Assembly: GCA_919903585.1 (NCBI GenBank)
Contig: CAKKST010000085.1
Span: 1-13,112, forward strand
DNA from: Nitrospiria bacterium
Lineage (GTDB): Bacteria; Nitrospirota; CAKKRA01; 9FT-COMBO-42-15
Length of the DNA: 13,112 nt
Direction: 5' to 3'
The stretch's first letter is position 1, and the number at the start of each line of letters is the position of its first letter. Both the position numbers and the translations under genes were made by a program. Below, piece by piece: positions 6,909 to 11,923 of the stretch. The notes under the pieces are model-generated. The model saw only the letters and a program-made list of their open reading frames with translations. It was not told the DNA's origin and did no database searches.

Positions 6909-8206
6909 TGATTTCCCCCAAAGATCCTTTTAAACACATAATCTATATTTCTTAAATGATGTTTCAGATCAAAACATTCATCTATATTTTTATCATTAAG
7001 ATGCTTTTTGATCTCAGTATCATTCTTAATAAGGTCTCTAAAATTCCCTTCTCCCCTCCATGCAGCCATTGCGTTCCTCTGAACTAATTTGTAGGCCTCA
7101 TCCCTTTGAATGCCCTTATTTACAAGCTCAAGGAGTATGCGCTCTGAGAATACAAGGCCGCCTGTCTTGTTTAAATTTTTAAGCATTGTCTCAGGATAGA
7201 CCCTGAGATTTTCAATTAATGAGGTTATCTTGACGAGCATATAGTTAATAAGGATTGTACTGTCAGGTATGATTATCCTTTCAACAGAGGAGTGGCTGAT
7301 ATCCCTTTCGTGCCATAGCGGTATGTTTTCAAGCGCTGCAATGGCATTTGCCCTGACAATCCTCGCAAGGCCTGAAAGGTTTTCGCAGGTGATGGGGTTT
7401 CTTTTATGCGGCATTGCAGATGAGCCCTTCTGCCCCTCGGAAAAGGCCTCCTCTGCCTCAAGCACCTCAGTCCTCTGCAAATGACGAATCTCAACTGCAA
7501 ATTTATCTATTGAGCTTGCAATCAGGGCAAGCGTGAGAAGATATTCTGCGTGCCTGTCCCGCTGTATAATCTGTGATGTTGCAGGGTCAGGCCTGAGGCC
7601 GCTCTTTTTACAGACATATTCCTCTACAAAAGGATCAATATTTGCAAAGGTGCCAACAGCGCCGGATATTTTTCCATGGTTGATAACATCCCTTGCCCTC
7701 TTCATTCTCTCGTAGTTTCTCTTTGTCTCCTCATACCATAATGCAAGTTTAAAACCAAATGTAATCGGCTCCGCGTGGATGCCGTGCGTCCTTCCAATCA
7801 TTACAGTCTCTTTATAGTCGTATGCCCTCTTTTTCAGGGCAGCGAGGAGCTTCTCTATATCACTCAGGATGATATCTGCCGCCTCTCTCATGAGAATTGC
7901 AAGGGATGTATCAAGGACATCAGAAGAAGTCATGCCGAGGTGGAGAAAACGGGAATCTGCTCCTACCTCCTCAGAGACAGAAGTCAAAAAGGAGATCACA
8001 TCGTGCCTCGTTGTCTTTTCTATCTCATCTATCCTCGCTATATTGAACCTTGCCTTTTTTTTAATATTTGCAATGGCCTCCTTTGGAACCCTGCCGAGTT
8101 CAGACAAGGCCTCTGCAGCAAGTATCTCAATAGAGAGCCATTTATTAAACTTATTCTCAGGCTCCCATATCTTTTTCATCTCAGGCAGGGTGTATCTGTC
8201 AATCAT
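6905..8206 (-). CDS. purB: Adenylosuccinate lyase
   Basis: Fumarase/aspartase-superfamily enzyme acting twice in purine synthesis: it splits SAICAR to AICAR and adenylosuccinate to AMP, releasing fumarate each time. It has 433 aa, normal for the shorter bacterial form. The fumarate-lyase signature SSAMPHKRNP (262-271) carries the mobile-loop catalytic serine. GRTHGIHAEP (138-147) supplies the general-acid histidine, and HLGMTSSDVLDT (89-100) is the first conserved block. The start is at ATG 8206, with AAAGG about 9 bases upstream and the typical opening MIDRYTLPEMKKIW. It follows the M17 N-domain gene by 15 bases and overlaps purS by four. There is no sign of damage. Confidence 0.98.
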   Translation of the reverse strand: MIDRYTLPEMKKIWEPENKFNKWLSIEILAAEALSELGRVPKEAIANIKKKARFNIARIDEIEKTTRHDVISFLTSVSEEVGADSRFLHLGMTSSDVLDTSLAILMREAADIILSDIEKLLAALKKRAYDYKETVMIGRTHGIHAEPITFGFKLALWYEETKRNYERMKRARDVINHGKISGAVGTFANIDPFVEEYVCKKSGLRPDPATSQIIQRDRHAEYLLTLALIASSIDKFAVEIRHLQRTEVLEAEEAFSEGQKGSSAMPHKRNPITCENLSGLARIVRANAIAALENIPLWHERDISHSSVERIIIPDSTILINYMLVKITSLIENLRVYPETMLKNLNKTGGLVFSERILLELVNKGIQRDEAYKLVQRNAMAAWRGEGNFRDLIKNDTEIKKHLNDKNIDECFDLKHHLRNIDYVFKRIFGGNQ

Positions 8207-8221
8207 ATAGCTAACCTTTCC

Positions 8222-8710
8222 TCATGAATCAAGAATCCCTTTCAATTTAATTCCGATCTCTTTCTCTGTATTTTTATCTACAAAAAAACTAATCTCCATA
8301 TCCTGAGCCTTTTTTAGCTCTGAAGTCATAGTTCCTAATGCCGCAGGATAATCAAGCGCCTTATAACCAGCGCCAAAGATCTCTACAGCAAACCGCCTCA
8401 CATCAAGGGCGATTACTTTCTGGAGAAGGATTTTTGTCATATCCCTTAAACAAGTAGAATCAAAATCACCCTTTTTCCCCATACCCAAGATAAGCGCCTT
8501 TCCTGCCTTTAACCTGTTATTTGGAACAAGGAGGAGGGAATCGCCGGCCTGACCGCTTATTTTCCCATCCATTATCAGCCTTGATACCTCGCCGTTAAAC
8601 AGCCAGTCTATCTCACCTGCCAGACCCTTTAATGGTCTGACATCACTAAAAAGGCCTGCAACTATTAGCTCATCCTCTATTTTGGTTAACCTCTCTGTAA
8701 GTATCTTCAT
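8222..8710 (-). CDS. Stand-alone M17 leucyl aminopeptidase N-terminal domain protein
   Basis: 162 aa resembling the N-terminal, macro-like domain of M17 leucyl aminopeptidases (PepA family). The pattern ELIVAGLFSD, LAGEIDWLFNGEVSRLIMDGKISGQ (described in parts), AGDSLLLVPN and KALILGMGKK follows the family order. The zinc-binding catalytic domain that normally follows is entirely absent: the frame stops at the domain boundary and purB begins 15 bases later. It therefore cannot be a peptidase by itself. Such lone N-domains are annotated in other genomes, and the ordinary reading frame and spacing argue against a decayed gene. The function is unknown. The ribosome site is weak (AGAAG close to the ATG at 8710). 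The domain is sometimes linked to nucleic-acid or ligand binding in full-length enzymes, but I cannot assign a ligand here. Confidence 0.8.
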   Translation of the reverse strand: MKILTERLTKIEDELIVAGLFSDVRPLKGLAGEIDWLFNGEVSRLIMDGKISGQAGDSLLLVPNNRLKAGKALILGMGKKGDFDSTCLRDMTKILLQKVIALDVRRFAVEIFGAGYKALDYPAALGTMTSELKKAQDMEISFFVDKNTEKEIGIKLKGILDS

Positions 8711-8728
8711 TTGCTTCTGACTTTATAT

Positions 8729-8755
8729 GTCTGGCTCAGGGACGAGCCAGACTAC
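8729..8755 (-). repeat. REP-like palindrome with GTAG foot
   Basis: Perfect inverted repeat GTCTGGCTC / GAGCCAGAC (8729-8737 and 8744-8752) around AGGGAC. On the minus strand the hairpin is preceded by GTAG (8755-8752), the tetranucleotide at the foot of classical REP hairpins. It lies just upstream of the M17 N-domain gene. Confidence 0.75.
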
Positions 8756-8766
8756 CAACCCTTGAT

Positions 8767-8850
8767 TTTAAAATCCCCCTTAATCCCCCTTTTTCAAAGG
8801 GGGAAATTCCTTTATCCCCCTCTTTGGAAAAGAGGGGTTAGGGGAGATTT
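8767..8850. repeat. Nested AAATCCCCC-type inverted repeat
   Basis: A compound palindrome. Outer arms AATCCCCCTTA and TAGGGGAGATT are near complements. Inside are two hairpins: CCCCCTTT / AAAGGGGG (within 8785-8803) and CCCCTCTT / AAGAGGGG (within 8817-8837). The result is a three-way or cloverleaf fold of about 80 bases in the gap between nusB and the M17 N-domain gene. No coding sequence is seen in it. It resembles dispersed intergenic repeats of environmental bacterial genomes, judged from memory only. Confidence 0.75.
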
Positions 8851-8879
8851 ATTTAACATAAATTAATGCGTTTGTATTA

Positions 8880-8901
8880 GTAGGTCAGGCTCTTGCCTGA
8901 C
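8880..8901 (+). repeat. REP-like palindrome with GTAG foot, after nusB
   Basis: GTAG (8880-8883) is directly followed by GTCAGGC / GCCTGAC (8884-8890 and 8895-8901) around TCTT. It begins 6 bases beyond the nusB stop codon. On the transcribed strand no T-run follows, so a Rho-independent terminator is not supported. Confidence 0.75.
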
Positions 8902-8907
8902 ATATTT

Positions 8908-9315
8908 TCATTCCTTTTTGCACTCCTCTTTCAGTATCTTATCAAGTATGCCATTTACAAACTGCCCTGACTCCTCGCTCCCATATTTTTTTGCAATCTC
9001 TATAGCCTCGTTTATTGCAACCTTTGGAGGGATATCTGTAAAATAGAGCATCTCGCATATAGCAGCCCTCAGGATATTTCTATCCACAACAGCCATACGC
9101 TCAAGTGTCCAGCCCTTTGTACTCTTCTTTATAAGCGCATCAATCTCAGAAAGATGGGCTATAACACCATCCCTCAAACGGATTGCAAATTCCTTTACCT
9201 CATCTGATATGTTCATATCCTTTAAAAATCCGTTTGTGTCACACTCGCCCTTTGTTATATCATATTGAAAAAGAATCTGAAGTGCGAGTTCCCTTGCCTT
9301 TCTCCTCTGCCCCAT
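8908..9315 (-). CDS. nusB: Transcription antitermination factor NusB
   Basis: All-helical RNA-binding protein that with NusE/S10 binds boxA and supports rRNA antitermination. From the chosen start it has 135 aa, typical for the family. The opening QRRKARELALQILFQYD is the conserved Arg-rich first helix. WTLERMAVVDRNILRAA (69-85), PPKVAINEAIEIAKKYG (97-112) and FVNGILDKI (119-127) are the family's C-terminal hallmarks. I placed the start at ATG 9315 (ATG 9318 is also possible), because GAGGT lies just upstream. A longer frame from 9381 would translate a palindromic repeat (MQGHVYLCKIARF...), which has no family support. It follows ribH by 129 bases of repeats; ribH-nusB order is common in bacteria. 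Confidence 0.95.
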   Translation of the reverse strand: MGQRRKARELALQILFQYDITKGECDTNGFLKDMNISDEVKEFAIRLRDGVIAHLSEIDALIKKSTKGWTLERMAVVDRNILRAAICEMLYFTDIPPKVAINEAIEIAKKYGSEESGQFVNGILDKILKEECKKE

Positions 9316-9319
9316 CATT

Positions 9320-9324
9320 ACCTC
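9320..9324 (-). promoter_or_regulatory. Ribosome binding site deciding the nusB start
   Basis: The minus strand reads GAGGT followed by AATGATG. Spacing favours the second ATG (9315). It supports the short nusB over the repeat-encoded extension. Confidence 0.65.
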
Positions 9325-9329
9325 AGCAT

Positions 9330-9406
9330 GTAGGCACGGTTTAAACCGTGCTATTTTGCACAAATAAACATGTCCCTGCATGTATTAAGCAGGGATTCGT
9401 GCCTAC
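9330..9406. repeat. Head-to-head REP-like pair between ribH and nusB
   Basis: Outer arms GTAGGCACG (9330-9338) and CGTGCCTAC (9398-9406) are perfect complements, so each end carries GTAG at the hairpin foot on its own strand. Inside are a local palindrome GCACGGTTT / AAACCGTGC (9333-9350) and a second hairpin TCCCTGC / GCAGGGA (9373-9379 and 9389-9395). The arrangement is like two inverted REP units (BIME-like). The first 22 bases from 9330 are identical to the palindrome at 11898. Confidence 0.85.
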
Positions 9407-9419
9407 AAAAAACCTCTTA

Positions 9420-9448
9420 GTAGGGGCGGGTTTCAACCCCGCCCCTAC
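9420..9448. repeat. GTAGGGGCGGG palindrome overlapping the ribH stop
   Basis: Perfect arms GTAGGGGCGGG (9420-9430) and CCCGCCCCTAC (9438-9448) around a 7-base loop, with GTAG at the foot on both strands. The ribH stop codon TAG (9447-9445) lies in the right arm, so the repeat abuts or entered the 3' end of ribH. No terminator T-run follows on the transcribed strand. Confidence 0.85.
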
Positions 9449-9918
9449 TTGTTTAAGGCCTCCTTACAAAGATTTGCCATTTCAATTGCGACCAAAGCAG
9501 CCTCTCCGCCTTTATTGCCTGACTTTGTGCCTGCCCTCTCTATTGCCTGTTCAATAGTATCAGTTGTTAATATACCAAAGGAGACAGGCATACCTGATTC
9601 CAGAGAAACAGCAGCAATCCCCTTTGTAACCTCTGCACTGATATAATCAAAATGCGGTGTGTCTCCCCTTATTACAGCGCCGAGGCAGATAATGGCATCA
9701 TACTTTTTGCCGGCAGCCATCTTTTTTGCAATCAACGGTATCTCAAAGGAGCCGGGAACCTTTATAATTTCAATATCGTCTGATTTTGCACCGCTCCTGT
9801 TTAAGACATCCAGCGCACCCTCTAATAGTCTGTTTGTAATAAAATCATTAAATCTTGATGCTATGATCCCAAACTTTAATCCCTTTGCTGATAAACTGCC
9901 TTCTATTACCTTCGGCAT
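9445..9918 (-). CDS. ribH: 6,7-dimethyl-8-ribityllumazine synthase
   Basis: Condenses 5-amino-6-ribitylamino-uracil with dihydroxybutanone phosphate to form lumazine, the step before riboflavin synthase. From the chosen start it has 157 aa, the usual length. Key motifs are FGIIASRFND (16-25) with the substrate-stacking Phe, VPGSFEIP (54-61), GAVIRGDTPHFDYIS (80-94) with catalytic His89, PVSFGILTTDT and NKGGEAA (135-141). I chose ATG 9918 (MPKVIEG) because GGAGGAGAG lies 2 bases upstream. A start at 9939 would add only MRGRRRE, encoded by a palindrome arm. Its stop codon lies within a GTAG-type repeat. It follows ribBA by 112 bases, nearly all repeat. Confidence 0.97.
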   Translation of the reverse strand: MPKVIEGSLSAKGLKFGIIASRFNDFITNRLLEGALDVLNRSGAKSDDIEIIKVPGSFEIPLIAKKMAAGKKYDAIICLGAVIRGDTPHFDYISAEVTKGIAAVSLESGMPVSFGILTTDTIEQAIERAGTKSGNKGGEAALVAIEMANLCKEALNK

Positions 9919-9920
9919 CT

Positions 9921-9929
9921 CTCTCCTCC
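9921..9929 (-). promoter_or_regulatory. Ribosome binding site deciding the ribH start
   Basis: Minus strand GGAGGAGAG ends 2 bases before ATG 9918 (AGGAG core 6 bases away). It favours this start over the ATG at 9939. Confidence 0.7.
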
Positions 9930-9930
9930 G

Positions 9931-10016
9931 CCCCCTCACCCTGTCCCTCTCCCCAGTGGGGAGAGGGAATCATATTATTTCCTCTCCCCCAAGGGGAGAG
10001 GATTAAGGTGAGGGGG
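9931..10016. repeat. Cloverleaf CCCCTCACC-type repeat between ribBA and ribH
   Basis: Outer arms CCCCCTCACC (9931-9940) and GGTGAGGGGG (10007-10016) are perfect complements. They enclose two perfect hairpins, CCCTCTCCCC / GGGGAGAGGG (9945-9954, 9958-9967) and CCTCTCCCC / GGGGAGAGG (9981-9989, 9993-10001). The element fills almost the entire ribBA-ribH gap and ends right at the ribH ribosome site. As RNA it would form a stable three-way junction. Confidence 0.88.
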
Positions 10017-10030
10017 TTTATATCAATTAA

Positions 10031-11242
10031 TTAAACATTTTTCAAAAGGTGTCCCAATTTGTGTTTCTTTGTCTGCAAATATGCAACATTTCTGTCATGA
10101 GGCGCAATCTCAATAGGCACCCTCTCTACTACCTTTAATCCATAACCCTCAAGGCCGACTATCTTCCTCGGGTTATTTGTCATCAGCCTAATCTTTCTGA
10201 GGCCGAGGTCAACAAGTATCTGCGCGCCGATGCCATAGTCACGGAGGTCAGCCTTAAATCCGAGCTTTATATTCGCCTCAACCGTATCCATACCCTTATC
10301 CTGCAGTTCGTATGCCTTTAGTTTATTAACAAGGCCGATACCCCTTCCCTCCTGATGCATATATAGTATTACACCCTTTCCCTCTTCTTCTATCATCTCC
10401 ATTGCAGCATGAAGCTGCTCGCCGCAGTCGCACCTCCTTGAGCCAAATACATCGCCTGTCAGGCACTCGGAATGCACCCTTACCAATACATCATCATCCT
10501 CTTTAATCTCACCCTTAATAAGTGCGATGTGGGTATCATTATCTATCTCGCTCTGATAAAGTATCGCCTTAAACTCGCCGCCATAGCTGGTAGGAAGCGC
10601 TGTAGTCGCCGCCCTTTTTACAAAGGACTCCTTTCTAAGCCTATGCTCTATCAGGTCCTTTATAGTAACAATCTTTAGCTTATGAAGCTTTGCAAATTCC
10701 ATTAATTGTGGAACCCTTGACATTGTGCCGTCGTCATTCATTATCTCACAGATCACGCCAGCAGGATACAACCCTGAAAGTCTCGCAAGGTCTACAGACC
10801 CCTCGGTCTGTCCTGCGCGGGTCAGGACACCGCCTTTTTTGGCAATTATTGGGAATATATGCCCCGGCCTTGCAAGATCAGGGGGCTTTGTTTCTGCGTC
10901 AATGGCTACAAGTATTGTCTTTGCCCTGTCAGAGGCTGAGATACCGGTTGTTGTGCCTGCCCTCGCATCAACGGACACAGTAAAGGCCGTTCCAAACTGT
11001 GCAGTATTCTCAGCAGACATTGGGTGCAGTTCCAGTTCACCTGCCCTCTCCTGTGTGAGTGTAAGGCAAATAAGGCCGCGGCCGTACTTTGCCATAAAAT
11101 TTATTGCATCCGGGGTAATCTTCGCTGCCGACATGGTCAGGTCACCCTCATTCTCCCTGTCTTCATCATCCACAAGGATAACCATTCGCCCCCTTTTAAT
11201 ATCAGAGATAGCCTCTTCTATTGTATTGAATTTAAACACCAT
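10031..11242 (-). CDS. ribBA: Bifunctional DHBP synthase / GTP cyclohydrolase II (RibBA)
   Basis: Makes both riboflavin precursors: 3,4-dihydroxy-2-butanone 4-phosphate from ribulose 5-phosphate, and the diaminopyrimidine from GTP. It has 403 aa, normal for the fused form. The N-terminal RibB domain (1-200) has DDEDRENEGDL (25-35), DARAGTTTGISASDRA (92-107) and RPGHIFPI (125-132). The C-terminal RibA domain (205-403) has zinc ligands Cys260, Cys271 and Cys273 in the usual spacing, HQEGRGIGL (296-304), DLRDYGIGAQIL (332-343) and LMTNNPRKI (353-361). Both active sites look complete. GGAGGT lies 2 bases before ATG 11242. A strong promoter-like sequence lies about 135-160 bases upstream. No FMN riboswitch consensus was found in the leader. 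It heads the rib-nusB run. Confidence 0.98.
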   Translation of the reverse strand: MVFKFNTIEEAISDIKRGRMVILVDDEDRENEGDLTMSAAKITPDAINFMAKYGRGLICLTLTQERAGELELHPMSAENTAQFGTAFTVSVDARAGTTTGISASDRAKTILVAIDAETKPPDLARPGHIFPIIAKKGGVLTRAGQTEGSVDLARLSGLYPAGVICEIMNDDGTMSRVPQLMEFAKLHKLKIVTIKDLIEHRLRKESFVKRAATTALPTSYGGEFKAILYQSEIDNDTHIALIKGEIKEDDDVLVRVHSECLTGDVFGSRRCDCGEQLHAAMEMIEEEGKGVILYMHQEGRGIGLVNKLKAYELQDKGMDTVEANIKLGFKADLRDYGIGAQILVDLGLRKIRLMTNNPRKIVGLEGYGLKVVERVPIEIAPHDRNVAYLQTKKHKLGHLLKNV

Positions 11243-11244
11243 TT

Positions 11245-11250
11245 ACCTCC
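11245..11250 (-). promoter_or_regulatory. Ribosome binding site of ribBA
   Basis: Minus strand GGAGGT followed by AA and the ATG at 11242. The match is perfect but the spacing is short. Confidence 0.7.
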
Positions 11251-11266
11251 AGTCATAAAAATCTGG

Positions 11267-11291
11267 ATGCCTGACAGAGACATTCAGGCAT
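11267..11291. repeat. Inverted repeat in the ribBA leader
   Basis: ATGCCTGA / TCAGGCAT (11267-11274 and 11284-11291) around 9 bases. On the transcribed strand the stem is followed by CCAGATTTTT, a weak U-tract, so a leader attenuator is possible but poorly supported. It lacks the GTAG foot. Confidence 0.6.
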
Positions 11292-11312
11292 GACATTATA
11301 CTTTTTCCTGTC

Positions 11313-11339
11313 ATTCCCGCAGAGTTTTTGGGCGGGAAT
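11313..11339. repeat. CATTCCCGC-type inverted repeat in the ribBA leader
   Basis: ATTCCCGC (11313-11320) and GCGGGAAT (11332-11339) form a perfect 8-base stem around an 11-base loop. It resembles a widespread intergenic repeat type (from memory). With the repeat at 11267 it occupies most of the ribBA leader. Confidence 0.7.
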
Positions 11340-11375
11340 CCATTCTATAAAAAAATAATAACACTCGTCTTTTTA

Positions 11376-11404
11376 ATAATAGACAAAAAGACGCTTTTTG
11401 TCAA
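11376..11404 (-). promoter_or_regulatory. Sigma70-type promoter for ribBA
   Basis: The minus strand has TTGACA (11404-11399, perfect -35), exactly 17 bases of spacer, then TATTAT (11381-11376, one mismatch to TATAAT). Predicted transcription would start near 11369, giving a leader of roughly 127 bases before ribBA. It lies in the gap after the response-regulator gene and points at ribBA. It is the best promoter match I saw in the window. Confidence 0.72.
11382..11402. promoter_or_regulatory. Palindrome across the ribBA promoter spacer, possible operator
   Basis: GACAAAAAG / CTTTTTGTC (11382-11390 and 11394-11402) with centre ACG covers most of the -35 element and the entire spacer, up to the -10. 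A further arm CGTCTTTTT (11366-11374) can pair with AAAAAGACG (11385-11393), giving a mutually exclusive alternative. A dimeric repressor site is plausible. A terminator for the upstream regulator gene is an alternative, but the stem is AT-rich and the following T content is poor. Confidence 0.45.
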
Positions 11405-11443
11405 ATACAAAGATGCTGATTTTTAAGGAAAATTTTAGATTAC

Positions 11444-11824
11444 TCAGGGCCTTTTAATGATATTCTTCACTGCCTCCCTTAGCTCCTTAAGGCTGAATGG
11501 TTTGGTAAGGCAGTGGTTTTTGATATTCTCAAGAAATGTCTTTGTCTCGGTATTTAACACATCCCCTGTTATAAATACCATCCTTTCTATTAATTCAGGG
11601 TGTCTCTCTCTGATTAATTCATGAAATCTCGCACCACTCATAAAGGGCATCTTCATATCACTTAAAATAACATCATAAGTGTTCTGGTCTAAGAGGGAGA
11701 GGGCATCCCTTGCATCCCTTACACTTTCAACTGAATATCCCTCCAGGGTAAGAAATTCAACACACATCTCAAGGATCAAGGGCTCATCATCAACAACCAA
11801 AATCCTGTGCTTTGCCTCAGACAA
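11444..11824 (-). CDS. Single-domain response regulator with TTG start
   Basis: Receiver-only protein of 126 aa, probably phosphorylated by the histidine kinase upstream. Acidic residues D12/D13 (VVDDEP), phospho-acceptor D56 (ILSDMKMP), T86 (FITGD) and K108 (LTKPFSLKEL) are all present. No output domain follows; the frame ends at TGA 11446-11444, about 18 residues after the conserved lysine. The start is TTG at 11824: GGAGGAGGT lies 7 bases upstream, and the receiver begins at the proper distance (KHRILVVDDE). A 19-base palindrome touches this ribosome site. It follows the kinase by 84 bases. Target unknown; it may act by protein-protein contact or as a relay intermediate. Confidence 0.93.
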   Translation of the reverse strand: MSEAKHRILVVDDEPLILEMCVEFLTLEGYSVESVRDARDALSLLDQNTYDVILSDMKMPFMSGARFHELIRERHPELIERMVFITGDVLNTETKTFLENIKNHCLTKPFSLKELREAVKNIIKRP

Positions 11825-11831
11825 TGCTTAT

Positions 11832-11840
11832 ACCTCCTCC
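11832..11840 (-). promoter_or_regulatory. Ribosome binding site supporting the TTG start
   Basis: Minus strand GGAGGAGGT, 7 bases before TTG 11824. This strong site decides the unusual start codon. Its first base is also the last base of the adjacent palindrome. Confidence 0.8.
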
Positions 11841-11858
11841 CAGTCTATTATAGACTGG
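11840..11858. promoter_or_regulatory. 19-base palindrome at the response-regulator ribosome site
   Basis: CCAGTCTAT (11840-11848), one central base, ATAGACTGG (11850-11858): perfect 9-base arms. The minus strand contains TATAAT at its centre, a perfect -10 hexamer, but no good -35 lies 16-18 bases upstream. As RNA an 8-base stem with a 3-base loop would sit directly against the ribosome site. It could be an operator, a translational control hairpin or both; no function is proven. Confidence 0.5.
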
Positions 11859-11897
11859 ATAGCCCCATCCCCATATTTTATTTATTTTTCAGAAATT

Positions 11898-11923
11898 GTA
11901 GGCACGGTTTAAACCGTGCCTAC
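11898..11923. repeat. Perfect 26-base palindrome containing the kinase stop codon
   Basis: Arms GTAGGCACGGTTT and AAACCGTGCCTAC are perfect complements with no loop; GTAG is at the foot on both strands. The kinase stop TAA (11911-11909) lies at the centre, and the last four kinase codons (VGTV) are read from one arm. Its first 22 bases recur at 9330. Confidence 0.9.

Noticed and set aside
8222..8710. Frameshifted pepA pseudogene
   Set aside because: No trace of the catalytic domain is found downstream in any frame before purB, and the frame ends at a natural domain boundary.
9316..9381. N-terminal extension of NusB from ATG 9381
   Set aside because: The extra residues come from a REP-like repeat and lack family similarity; the normal NusB start at 9315 has a ribosome site.
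8729..9448. CRISPR array
   Set aside because: The repeats are palindromes of differing sequence with irregular spacing, not identical direct repeats with uniform spacers.
11366..11402. Rho-independent terminator of the response-regulator gene
   Set aside because: The stem is AT-rich and the following sequence is not a clean T-run; the same bases form a near-consensus promoter, which explains them better.
11243..11443. FMN riboswitch upstream of ribBA
   Set aside because: None of the conserved RFN element segments are visible; the leader is occupied by two unrelated inverted repeats.
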